Shown piece after piece: positions 22,327 to 32,508 of a stretch of DNA of 64,000 nucleotides (positions are counted from its first letter, which is position 1; every line of letters begins with the position of its first letter). Made by a program: the position numbers and the translations under genes. Source of the stretch: Roseicitreum antarcticum (GTDB taxonomy: Bacteria; Pseudomonadota; Alphaproteobacteria; Rhodobacterales; Rhodobacteraceae); NCBI RefSeq assembly GCF_014681765.1, contig NZ_CP061498.1:1488001-1552000 (forward strand). Direction: 5' to 3'. Below the pieces are notes generated by a model, which saw only the letters and a program-made list of their open reading frames with translations, was not told the DNA's origin and ran no database searches.

Positions 22327-23114
22327 TGTGCGTCCTCCGTCACCCGGCCTTGGGCAATTTCGATCTGGCGGCGCAGAACCGACAGACGCTCGACCGAGGA
22401 TTTTTCATACAGCATTTCCAGCGGGCGCGGCCCTGGCAGGTCGATGTCCATCACATATTGCGTGGTCGCGGGACGGCCCGACAGCACGACGACCTGATCG
22501 CCCAGATAAACGCTCTCGCGCAGGTCATGGGTGATCAGCAGCGTGGTAAAGGGTTCCTTGGCGCGCAGGTCATGCATGGTCTGCCACAGATCTTCGCGGG
22601 TGAAGGCATCCAGCGCGCCGAACGGCTCATCGAGGATCAGCACATCGGGTTTGTGCACGATGGACCGGCACAGCGAGGCGCGCTGCCGCATGCCGCCCGA
22701 CAGTTCCGAGGGGCGTTTGTTCTCGAACCCTTCCAGCCCCACCATGGCCAGAAGTTCGCGCGCGCGCGCTTCTTTCTGTGCCTTGGGCATGGACGGGGCG
22801 ACAATTTCCAGCGGCAGGATCACGTTTTGCATGATGGTGCGCCATTCCAGCAGCACCGGGTTCTGAAATGCCATTCCCACGGTCTTGCGCGGGGATCTCA
22901 CCAGTTCGCCATGCAGCCAGACCTCGCCCTCATCGGGGAACATCAGTCCGGCGATCAGCCGCGTCAGAGTGGATTTTCCGCAGCCCGAGGGGCCGACGAC
23001 GGCGCAGAATGCGCCTTGCGGGATCGACACGTTCAGATCTTTGAGTACGGGGAACGGGCCGGATTTTGTCTTGTAGGCGTGTGTGACGCCCTTCAGTTCT
23101 ATCAGATTGGTCAT
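22323..23114 (-). CDS. ABC transporter ATP-binding protein, NitT/TauT family
   Basis: A 263-aa ATPase. Walker A is GPSGCGKST near residue 42, the signature LSGGMRQRASLCRSIVHKP follows, Walker B is VLILDEPFGALDAFTRE, and the switch His lies in LLITHDLRESVYLGD. It energises the permease encoded directly downstream. The family is shared by SsuB, TauB, NrtD and ThiZ; the partner binding protein decides the substrate. A strong stem-loop separates it from the upstream binding-protein gene. Confidence 0.92.
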   Translation of the reverse strand: MTNLIELKGVTHAYKTKSGPFPVLKDLNVSIPQGAFCAVVGPSGCGKSTLTRLIAGLMFPDEGEVWLHGELVRSPRKTVGMAFQNPVLLEWRTIMQNVILPLEIVAPSMPKAQKEARARELLAMVGLEGFENKRPSELSGGMRQRASLCRSIVHKPDVLILDEPFGALDAFTREDLWQTMHDLRAKEPFTTLLITHDLRESVYLGDQVVVLSGRPATTQYVMDIDLPGPRPLEMLYEKSSVERLSVLRRQIEIAQGRVTEDAQ

Positions 23115-23137
23115 GTTTTGCCCTGACGCCTTGGAAA

Positions 23138-23164
23138 TACCCCCGGCGCATCACGCCGGGGGTA
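23138..23164 (-). terminator. Stem-loop between the ABC binding-protein and ATPase genes
   Basis: A perfect 11-bp stem (23138-23148 with 23154-23164) with a 5-base loop, starting 9 bases after the binding-protein stop. There is no T-run. Like the hairpin at 1150-1186, it probably reduces readthrough or protects the 3' end of the binding-protein message so that more of that subunit is made. Confidence 0.6.
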
Positions 23165-23172
23165 GGTAGGGG

Positions 23173-24180
23173 TTATTCCAGCATCAGGCTGCCATCGGTG
23201 GGCAGGTAGGCGTCGGTGAAATAGAGCGCCGGATCGGGTTCGGTGTTGAACTCATAGGTCATGGCGATCTGGTCGAGCGAGCTGACAAAGCGGTCGGCGT
23301 CGATATTGCCGATGCCATTGGCCAGCACCCATTCGGTGACGATATTGTCGCGCAGGGCGATTTCCAACCGCTCAACCTCCAACGCGCTGTCCAGCGCAGG
23401 GTTGCGTGCGGCAATGGCAGCAACGGCGGCTTCCGGATCGGCGATCGAGTCCTTCACACCCATCGCCACGCCCCGCAAGAAGCCTGTGATGACCTCGGGG
23501 TTTGCGGCGGCATATTCGGTGTTGACGATGATGACGTTGCCGTAAAGGTCCAGCCCGTAATCGGCCATCAAAAGCACGGTCATGTCTTCGGGGTCTACGC
23601 CCAACCGCACGGTGTTGAGGTAGGAGGTGAAGCTGAAGCCGGTGACCGCCGCCACCTGGCCCTCGGCCAGCATGGGTTCGCGCGTGGGGAAGCCCACGGG
23701 TTCAACGGTTATGCTGTCCACATCCAGCCCGGTCGACGCCGCGAACACCGGGAACTGTGCCCATGCGCCATCGGGCGGCGGGGCGCCCAGCACCTTGCCT
23801 TCCAGATCGGACGGCTCCTCGATGCCGAGGCTTTTGCGGCCCACGATCGCGAAGGCGGGCTTGTCGTACATCATCATGACACCGATCACCGGCGCGCCGG
23901 GATTCTGGTCGATGAACTTGATCAGGCTGGCCATGTCGGCAAAGCCGATGGGATAGGCGCCGGTCGCCACCTTCGGGATCGCGTCGAGCGAACCTTGCCC
24001 GGGCGTGATTTCGACCGTCAGGCCCTCGGCCGCGAAATGGCCGGCATCTTCGGCGATGAAATAGGGGGCGGCGGGGCCTTCAAAGCGCCAGTCAAGCGTG
24101 AAGTCGATTTCGGTCTGTGCCGCGACGGGCGCCGCGAAGGCAGCAACGGCCAGCCCGGCCGCGATGGTATATCTGATCAC
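23173..24180 (-). CDS. NMT1/THI5-like ABC transporter substrate-binding protein
   Basis: Periplasmic binding protein, 335 aa, with a signal peptide at residues 1-21 cleaved before QTE. The mature start, FTLDWRFEGPAAPYFIAEDAG, and the following AEGLTVEI are characteristic of the NMT1 family (relatives bind HMP-type pyrimidines, sulfonates, riboflavin or purine-like compounds). The rest is a two-lobed periplasmic fold ending PALYFTDAYLPTDGSLMLE. AGGGGG precedes the ATG by about 9 bases. It is the first gene of a three-gene operon and is preceded by a strongly folded leader, so expression is probably controlled by a metabolite or RNA structure. The ligand is unknown. Confidence 0.88.
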   Translation of the reverse strand: MIRYTIAAGLAVAAFAAPVAAQTEIDFTLDWRFEGPAAPYFIAEDAGHFAAEGLTVEITPGQGSLDAIPKVATGAYPIGFADMASLIKFIDQNPGAPVIGVMMMYDKPAFAIVGRKSLGIEEPSDLEGKVLGAPPPDGAWAQFPVFAASTGLDVDSITVEPVGFPTREPMLAEGQVAAVTGFSFTSYLNTVRLGVDPEDMTVLLMADYGLDLYGNVIIVNTEYAAANPEVITGFLRGVAMGVKDSIADPEAAVAAIAARNPALDSALEVERLEIALRDNIVTEWVLANGIGNIDADRFVSSLDQIAMTYEFNTEPDPALYFTDAYLPTDGSLMLE

Positions 24181-24205
24181 GAAGGATTCCCCCTGTTTGT
24201 AAGCA

Positions 24206-24296
24206 TGCGAATTACTCGACCCTCAGGAAGCCCAAGCTGTCGCCCAAGGAAAAGGCGATAGCACACGGCACCCACAGGCTGCCCGAGTCATTCGCA
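24206..24296 (-). ncRNA. Structured 5' leader, riboswitch candidate
   Basis: On the reverse-strand transcript this leader folds into one long bulged hairpin. P1 pairs 24284-24296 with 24206-24218 (12 of 13 pairs). P2, stacked directly on it, pairs 24277-24283 with 24226-24232 (6 of 7). P3 pairs 24254-24262 with 24236-24244 (8 of 9) under an 8-9-base loop. The internal loops are asymmetric: a 7-base bulge (24219-24225) between P1 and P2 on the 3' side, and 14 against 3 bases between P2 and P3. It ends 25 bases before the ATG, leaving the ribosome site exposed. I do not find the TPP conserved core. The NMT1-type gene context makes the xanthine (NMT1-motif) riboswitch class worth testing, but I could not match its consensus from memory. 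Confidence 0.5.
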
Positions 24297-24309
24297 GGCA
24301 GTGCGTATA

Positions 24310-24318
24310 ATTATAACA
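24310..24318 (-). promoter_or_regulatory. Extended -10 promoter of the NMT1-type ABC operon
   Basis: The reverse strand reads TGTTATAAT: a perfect TATAAT (24310-24315) with the TGn extension. The predicted transcription start falls near 24303, a few bases before the P1 stem of the folded leader. No good -35 hexamer is present, as is usual for extended -10 promoters. Confidence 0.6.
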
Positions 24319-24370
24319 GGATGGTGAAAAATCAGGCATTTGTCGAGAGCAGCAATGCCAGATTCCGCGG

Positions 24371-24777
24371 CTAATCGTCAGATGCCGGGCCGGGAAGGTC
24401 CGCCGAAAGGTCGGCCAGAATCGGACAATCGGGGCGCGCATCGCCCGCGCACGCCGTCACCAGATGCGACAGCGTGTCCCGCATCGCCTGCAGCTCGACC
24501 AGTCGCGCGTCAATCGCGTCCAGATGCGCGCTGGCGATCTGCTTCACATCCGCGCTGGCGCGGGTCTCATCCTCATAGAGCGACAGCAGGACGCGGCATT
24601 CCTCGACACTGAAGCCCAATGCACGGGCGCGTTTCAAAAACGCGAGCTTTTGCGCATCTTGCGGCCGGAACTGGCGATAGCCGTTGGCGCTACGCTGCGG
24701 GCGGATCAGGCCGATATCCTCATAGTAACGGATGGTCTTGGCGGGCAGGCCGCAGCGGGCGGCAACCTCTCCGATGT

Positions 24778-24781
<4 letters not shown>
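24371..24781 (-). CDS. cueR: Copper-responsive MerR-family transcriptional regulator
   Basis: A 136-aa MerR-type activator. Residues 1-70 are the winged-helix DNA-binding part (IGEVAARCGLPAKTIRYYE, then NGYRQF), followed by the dimerisation helix and the metal loop CAGDARPDCPIL with Cys111 and Cys119, matching the Cu(I)-binding cysteines of CueR. The start overlaps the end of copA by 4 bases (ATGA), so the regulator is co-transcribed with the pump it controls, forming a feedback loop. The operator is visible upstream of copA. Confidence 0.92.
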
Positions 24782-27309
<2,528 letters not shown>

Positions 27310-27346
27310 GAGGTCTCCGGTGCGTGGATTGAGATGCGCTGAAAGC

Positions 27347-27377
27347 TACATAACCCTTCCCGTTACTGGAAGGTCAA
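27347..27377 (-). promoter_or_regulatory. CueR-type promoter/operator of copA
   Basis: On the reverse strand: -35 TTGACC (27372-27377), a 19-bp spacer and -10 TATGTA (27347-27352). The spacer contains the dyad CCTTCC/GGAAGG (27355-27360 and 27368-27373). The overlong 19-bp spacer with a central dyad is the hallmark of MerR-family activation, and the half-sites match CueR boxes. It lies 38 bases upstream of the copA start. Confidence 0.88.
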
Positions 27378-27532
27378 GGGCGCGCATCCGCGATCTTGAA
27401 CGCCGCTGCCCCATGGATCGGGGCCAATGCCCCCTCCGCCCGCAAAGCATCACGCCAAGGCACCAGCCCTCCTGGCATCAGCCCCACCTCATGGCATCAG
27501 AAAACCGCCGCAAAGCCACCCCAGACGACAAA

Positions 27533-27560
27533 CGCGCGCCCCGCCAGAACGGGACGCGCG
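27533..27560 (-). terminator. Terminator of the TAXI-TRAP operon
   Basis: An 11-bp stem (27533-27543 with 27550-27560; one G-U on the transcript) around a 6-base loop, 28 bases after the permease stop. On the reverse strand it is followed by TTTGTC, a short T-run. The remaining bases between here and the copA operator (27378-27532) show no supported gene. Confidence 0.6.
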
Positions 27561-27588
27561 TCAGGCCAGTGTCAGGCGGTATGGGGCG

Positions 27589-29763
27589 TCAGTCCAGCCC
27601 GCGCGCCGCCGTCTTTGGGGTAATGACCTTTCGCTGAATGCCGAAGATCAACGCCGCCGTGCCCAGACCGATGATATCGGACAGCCAACCGCCCGCGATC
27701 ATCGCCAGAGCCGCGATCAGCAACACCACCCGCAAGATCGGGCCGATCAGCCCGAAGAACCACCCCTGCACCGCCGAGGCCATCAGGAAGATGCCCAAAA
27801 GTGCCGTGAGGAAGACGTGGATGATCTCAAGCCAGGTGCCCTGCATCAACATCGGCGCGGAATAGAAGAACATGAACGGGACGACAAAAGCCGCCAGCCC
27901 GATCTTGAAGCTTTCAACGCTGGTCTTCATCGGGTCCGACTGCGCAATTGCCGCCCCCGCATAAGCCGCCAACGCCACCGGCGGCGTGATCGCTGACATT
28001 ACCGCATAGTAGAAGATGAAGAAGTGCGCGGTCAGCGGGTCGATGCCCATGCGGATCAGCCCCGGCGCGATGACGGACGCCGCCACCGCATAGGCCGCCG
28101 TGGTCGGCATCCCCATGCCAAGGATGATAGAGACGAGCATGGCAAAGAACAGCGCCAGCAACTGGCTTTGCCCCGCAAGCCCCAACAACATGGACGAGAA
28201 CCGCGTGCCCACCCCGGTCAGCGCGATGACGCCGACGATGATCCCGGCGGCCGCGCAGACGGCCACCAGTTGCAGCGACATCTTGGCCGCGATCTCGAAC
28301 GCATAGAGGATCTCTTTGGGACCCATTCGGTAGGGGGTCAACCAGCTGACCGCCGCCGCCGCCGCCATGGACAGCGTGCCCGCGCGGATCACCGAATAGC
28401 CCGAGAACAGCGCGCCGATCAAGATGATGATCGGAATGAACAGGAAGACCTTCTTGGCAAGTTGCCGAAACTCGGGCAATTCCTCGCGCGGCAGGCCCTT
28501 CATGCCTTTCTTCAGCGCCTCCTTGTCCACCATGAAATAGACGCTGGCGAAATACAGGATCGCGGGGATGATCGCCGCGATGACGATATCCGTATAGGCG
28601 ATGCCAGTGATTTCGGCCATGATGAAGGCACCCGCCCCCATGATCGGTGGCAGGATCTGCCCGCCTGAACTGGCTGCGGCCTCGACACTCGCCGCTGTCT
28701 GGGGCTTGTAGCCCACCTTCTTCATCAAAGGGATGGTCAGCGACCCGGTGGACACCACATTGCCCGCCGAGGTGCCGTTGATCATGCCCATCAGGCCGCT
28801 GGCGAAGACCGCGACTTTCGCAGGGCCGCCGCGCGTACCACCGGCGGCGGCAAAGGCGAAGTTCACAAAATACTCGCCCACCCGGCTGGCCTGAAGGAAG
28901 GCCGCGAAGGTGATGAACAGGATGATATAGGTCGATGAAATTGCGGTGGTCGGCCCCAAAATCCCCTGATCGGTGTAGATATAGGTGAAGAAGCGTTCCA
29001 GCGAATAGCCGCGATGCTCCAGGATGCCGGGCAGATACGGGCCGACAAAAGCGTAAAGCACGAAGATGCCCGCGATGATAACCAGCGCCAGCCCCGCCAG
29101 CCGCCGCGTCAGTTCCAGGATCAGGATCACGCCCGCGATCGCGGCATACATATCACCAGGCTGGGCCAGCGCAGTGCCCGCCCGCAGCCGCAAGATCGGC
29201 GCGTGAAAGATGATGTAGAGTGTCACCACGATGGACGCGACCGCCAGCACCACATCGGCCAGATCCAACTGATCGCGAAGCCGGTTGGGAAAGAACCATC
29301 CCGCCGCCAGCGCCAGCACGATGCCACCGATCAGCGGCAGGCCGAAGGTCTGGACGGTCCATGCAGGCGGGGTTGGCCCGCCCATCTGGTTCTGCCCGCC
29401 GGTTGCCACCCAAAGCACGGCCATCGCTGCCAGCGCATAGGCGACCAGCCCCGCCGCGGGGATCAGCAAGGCCAGTTGCGGTGGGGTCAGCCGTGCGCCG
29501 CCGGCCCGGTCGGGGTCATAGAAGACCTGCGCGGAATACAGCAGGTAACCGATCGACAACCCGCCCCCCACATGGATCAGCCGGTAGGTCCAGGTTTCCA
29601 GCGGATAGAGGTTCATAACCCCGACGTGAAACCCGGTGTAGGCCACGCAGAGCGCGGCAAAGATCATACCGAACGATCCGGTAAAGACCCTCTGGTTCGA
29701 GGTGACGATCTCGGCATCGACGCCGGTCGCCAGCCCCTTTTCAACTTCGGTGGCAGCAGACAT
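27589..29763 (-). CDS. TRAP transporter fused permease subunit (TAXI type)
   Basis: A 724-aa membrane protein in which the small (4-helix, about residues 30-200) and large (DctM-like, about 230-600) permease parts are fused, followed by extra C-terminal helices, as is usual for TAXI-type TRAP systems. Recognisable segments: GNVVSTGSLTIPLMKKVGY, ASSGGQILPPIMGAGAFIM, IILGMGMPTTAAYAVAASV and MSAITPPVALAAYAGAAIA. The ATG at 29763 is preceded by AGAAGGG; the frame is open to 29859 but only over intergenic-type sequence. It is the second gene of the operon, 153 bases after the binding-protein gene. Confidence 0.93.
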   Translation of the reverse strand: MSAATEVEKGLATGVDAEIVTSNQRVFTGSFGMIFAALCVAYTGFHVGVMNLYPLETWTYRLIHVGGGLSIGYLLYSAQVFYDPDRAGGARLTPPQLALLIPAAGLVAYALAAMAVLWVATGGQNQMGGPTPPAWTVQTFGLPLIGGIVLALAAGWFFPNRLRDQLDLADVVLAVASIVVTLYIIFHAPILRLRAGTALAQPGDMYAAIAGVILILELTRRLAGLALVIIAGIFVLYAFVGPYLPGILEHRGYSLERFFTYIYTDQGILGPTTAISSTYIILFITFAAFLQASRVGEYFVNFAFAAAGGTRGGPAKVAVFASGLMGMINGTSAGNVVSTGSLTIPLMKKVGYKPQTAASVEAAASSGGQILPPIMGAGAFIMAEITGIAYTDIVIAAIIPAILYFASVYFMVDKEALKKGMKGLPREELPEFRQLAKKVFLFIPIIILIGALFSGYSVIRAGTLSMAAAAAVSWLTPYRMGPKEILYAFEIAAKMSLQLVAVCAAAGIIVGVIALTGVGTRFSSMLLGLAGQSQLLALFFAMLVSIILGMGMPTTAAYAVAASVIAPGLIRMGIDPLTAHFFIFYYAVMSAITPPVALAAYAGAAIAQSDPMKTSVESFKIGLAAFVVPFMFFYSAPMLMQGTWLEIIHVFLTALLGIFLMASAVQGWFFGLIGPILRVVLLIAALAMIAGGWLSDIIGLGTAALIFGIQRKVITPKTAARGLD

Positions 29764-29916
29764 GGAACGAACCCTTCTGGTTAAACTGGCGCTTCCGGTA
29801 GGAATGGGGTGCGGCATCAAGAGAAAGGGCCAGGCCGCTGTTGCGCCCCGGCCCCCCAACTCTTCACAAGGTCACTGGTCAAAAGACCCCTCGATCAGGG
29901 CACCCGATGGCAGGGA

Positions 29917-30888
29917 TCAGCCCTTCAGTTCGTCGGGGATCGTTACGCCAACTTCTTCATAGTAGCGCACCGCACCGGGGTGGAACGGCAAGAAACCGTT
30001 GTTGCCCACATTCTCCAGCAGGGTTTCGCTGGCAGCCGAATGGATCTGCAGCATGCGGTCGTTGTTTTCCATCACCAGCTTGGTGATTTCATAGGCCAGC
30101 GATTCCGACAGATCGGCATGCGTCACGGCAAAGTTCCACATCGCGACCGAATTCTGGTTGTAGTCATGCCCGGCATAGGTGCCTGCGGGAATGTTCAGCG
30201 CCGAGACGTCGGGGTGGGTGGCCAGAATGGTCGGCAATTCGGCATCGTTGAAGCCGAACATCAGCACGTCGTTTTCGGCGGCCAACTGGCTGAACGCCGA
30301 GATCGGCACACCAGCGGCAAAGGCGAAGGCGTCGATCAGGCCGTCTTTCAGCTGGCTGGCGGCATCTGCGGCACCGGCATAGGACACGTTGGCGTCAACA
30401 CCCAGCGTTTCCATGAACATCGGCCAGTAGGTGCCGGGCGTGCCGCCTGCGGGGCCGACGCTGACGCGCTTGCCGTCCAGATCGGATACCGAGGTGATGC
30501 CGCTGGACGCCAGCGTGACCACCTGAAACGGCGTCTGGTACATCGGGAACAGCGCGCGGACATCGCGGTGCTCAAGACCGGGGGCAAGCTCGCTCTCGCC
30601 GTTCCAGGCGTTGTACATCGGGCCCATGGTGACAAGGCCCAGGTCATGGTCGCCGGTCTGCACAAGGGTGACGTTCTGCACCGGGCCGCCGGTGACTTCA
30701 CCGCTGGAATTGATGCCCAGTTCCTCGCCGATGAACCCGGCCAGACCGTTGCCATAGACGAAATAGGTGCCGCCTTGGCTGGCGGTGCCGACCGTCAGAT
30801 CCGTCGGCCAGTCCGACCGGTCCTGAGCAATGGCTGTACCAGCAACAAGCGTAGCTGCCGCAAAAGCGGCGAAAGACAGTGAACGCAT
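29917..30888 (-). CDS. TAXI-family TRAP transporter solute-binding protein
   Basis: A 323-aa periplasmic protein with a signal peptide (1-21, cleaved before QDR). It has the TAXI hallmarks: LTVGTASQGGTYFVYGNGLA near the N terminus, DLGLVTMGP, DLDGKRVSVGPAGGTPG, and a C-terminal tail ending FHPGAVRYYEEVGV. TAXI proteins deliver organic acids such as glutamate or 2-oxoglutarate to fused TRAP permeases; the ligand here cannot be assigned. GGGAGG precedes the ATG. The 276 bases upstream separate it from the terminator of the two-component genes and must contain its promoter. Confidence 0.93.
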   Translation of the reverse strand: MRSLSFAAFAAATLVAGTAIAQDRSDWPTDLTVGTASQGGTYFVYGNGLAGFIGEELGINSSGEVTGGPVQNVTLVQTGDHDLGLVTMGPMYNAWNGESELAPGLEHRDVRALFPMYQTPFQVVTLASSGITSVSDLDGKRVSVGPAGGTPGTYWPMFMETLGVDANVSYAGAADAASQLKDGLIDAFAFAAGVPISAFSQLAAENDVLMFGFNDAELPTILATHPDVSALNIPAGTYAGHDYNQNSVAMWNFAVTHADLSESLAYEITKLVMENNDRMLQIHSAASETLLENVGNNGFLPFHPGAVRYYEEVGVTIPDELKG

Positions 30889-31107
30889 TTGGAACCTCCC
30901 TTAGCGTTTTCTCCCGCAGGCCGTGGTGACCGGCGGGTATCGTGCAGCGGTCCAGTCTCCTCCGGACCGCCATGGGCAGGTTAAATGCGGTGATGGCGGC
31001 GCGGCGCAAGCCACAGCGCACGGATAGTTGAAGTTTTTCCGGGTCCGTCTGGCAGGCATGGGTGGAAAAGGGGACATCGCGCCCGGATCATGGGTGGAAA
31101 ACCGCCC

Positions 31108-31145
31108 CGTTGCCCGGGGCGCCACGGAAGGAGCCCCAGGCAACG
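31108..31145 (-). terminator. Terminator of the dctB-dctD-like operon
   Basis: A 13-bp stem (31108-31120 with 31133-31145; 12 Watson-Crick plus one G-U on the transcript) around a 12-base loop, 19 bases after the response-regulator stop. On the reverse strand it is followed by GGTTTTCC, a short T-run. Confidence 0.6.
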
Positions 31146-31164
31146 GTCACAGCGCACATGGCGA

Positions 31165-32508
31165 TCAGCCGCTGAACTGCCCCTTGTCCAGCCCGTATTT
31201 CTGCATCTTCTCGTATAGCGACTTGCGCGACAGGCCGAGCGCTTCATAGACCGGGCGCAGGTTCCCGTGCTGCGCGGTCAGCGCGCTGACAAGGACCGAG
31301 CGCTCAAAATCAGCCACCAGATCGGCCAGCCGCGCCCCTTCATCCGGGGGGGCGGCGTCGGACGCGCGGGGCGTCAGACCCAGCCCCAGCGCGAAACGGT
31401 CGGCGGCGTTGCGCAATTCCCGCACGTTGCCGGGCCAGTCGCGGGCCGCAACCTCGGCCAGCACATGCGGCGGCGCGCTTGCCTCGGCCACGCGGTGACG
31501 GGCCGCCGCCTCGATCAAAAGCTTGGAAAACAGCAGCGGGATGTCATCGGCCCGCGCCGAAAGCGGCAGCATGCGCAGCATCACCACATTCAGCCGGTAG
31601 AACAGGTCAGCGCGGAACCGGCCCGCATTGACCTCCTCCCCCAGATCAGTGCGAGAGGTGGCGATGAACCGCACATCCAGGTCGCGTGCCTCATTCGCGC
31701 CAAGCGGTGTGATCACCCGGTCCTGGATGACGCGCAGCAGCTTGCCCTGCAAGGCCAGCGGCATCGCCCCGATGTCATCAAGCAAGATGGTGCCGCCGCG
31801 CGCGTGTTCAAACTTGCCATAGCGGGCGCGCATCGCGCCGGGAAAGGCCCCTGCCTCATGCCCGAACAGCTCGCTTTCGATCTGCGTTTCAGGCAGGGCG
31901 CTGCAATCGATGGTGATGAAGGGCTTCGGCTTTCGGGCCGACAGGTCGTGAAGGGTGCGCGCCACGACCTCTTTGCCCGTCCCGGTCTCGCCCATGATCA
32001 ACACATCAGCATCCGACGGACCGATGGTGCGGATCTGGCGGCGCAGGTCCACCATGGCAGGCGTGCGCCCGATCAGCCGCACCTCCAGATCATCGGCCTG
32101 CCCGGCGGCGGCGCGCAGCACGCGGTTTTCCAGCACCAGTTGCCGGTATTCCAGCGCCCGTCCGGCAATCCCCGCCAGTTGCGTGCCCGAGAACGGCTTT
32201 TCCACGAAATCATGCGCCCCTGCACGCATCGCGCGCACGGCCAGTTGCACATCGCCGTGCCCGGTAATCAAGATGACGGGAATGTCGCGGTCGATCTCGT
32301 GGATGCGGTTCATCAGGCTCAGGCCGTCCAGCCCAGGCATGCGAATGTCGGTAATGACGATGCCGTCAAAGCCGAAACCGACGCGGGTCAGCACGGCCTC
32401 GCCAGTGTCGCAGGCGATCACATCAAAGCCCGCCAGATCCAGCGCCTGCGTGGTCGAGACCCGCAGATCCTCTTCATCATCGGCCAGCAAGATGCGTGTC
32501 AGGGTCAT
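31165..32508 (-). CDS. Sigma-54-dependent response regulator, DctD-like
   Basis: A 447-aa bacterial enhancer-binding protein. Receiver domain 1-120 with the phosphorylated Asp54 (VITDIRMPGLDG). AAA+ domain about 145-375: Walker A GETGTGKE near 172, Walker B LLDDIGAMPLALQGKLL. C-terminal Fis-type HTH about 405-445 (NLRPVYEALGLSRKSLYEKM). The sigma-54 contact loop, normally GAFTGA, reads GAFPGA at 220-225, with Pro223 in place of the Thr. DNA codes CCC there. Co-transcribed with the sensor kinase (4-base overlap). The likely target is the adjacent TAXI-TRAP operon, by position only. Confidence 0.9.
   Translation of the reverse strand: MTLTRILLADDEEDLRVSTTQALDLAGFDVIACDTGEAVLTRVGFGFDGIVITDIRMPGLDGLSLMNRIHEIDRDIPVILITGHGDVQLAVRAMRAGAHDFVEKPFSGTQLAGIAGRALEYRQLVLENRVLRAAAGQADDLEVRLIGRTPAMVDLRRQIRTIGPSDADVLIMGETGTGKEVVARTLHDLSARKPKPFITIDCSALPETQIESELFGHEAGAFPGAMRARYGKFEHARGGTILLDDIGAMPLALQGKLLRVIQDRVITPLGANEARDLDVRFIATSRTDLGEEVNAGRFRADLFYRLNVVMLRMLPLSARADDIPLLFSKLLIEAAARHRVAEASAPPHVLAEVAARDWPGNVRELRNAADRFALGLGLTPRASDAAPPDEGARLADLVADFERSVLVSALTAQHGNLRPVYEALGLSRKSLYEKMQKYGLDKGQFSG

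Noticed and set aside
24206-24296. TPP (THI-box) riboswitch
   Set aside because: The leader contains CTGAG-like and GGGTGCC-like pieces, but the conserved GAACCTGATC-type core and the three-way layout are absent, and the fold is one bulged hairpin.
30998-31013. A GG-N10-GC pattern (TGGC...GCGC) as a sigma-54 promoter for the TAXI-TRAP operon
   Set aside because: Only 7 of 12 consensus positions match (TGGCAC-N5-TTGC), and GG-N10-GC is common by chance in GC-rich DNA. It would be attractive given the neighbouring DctD-like activator but is not good enough to call.
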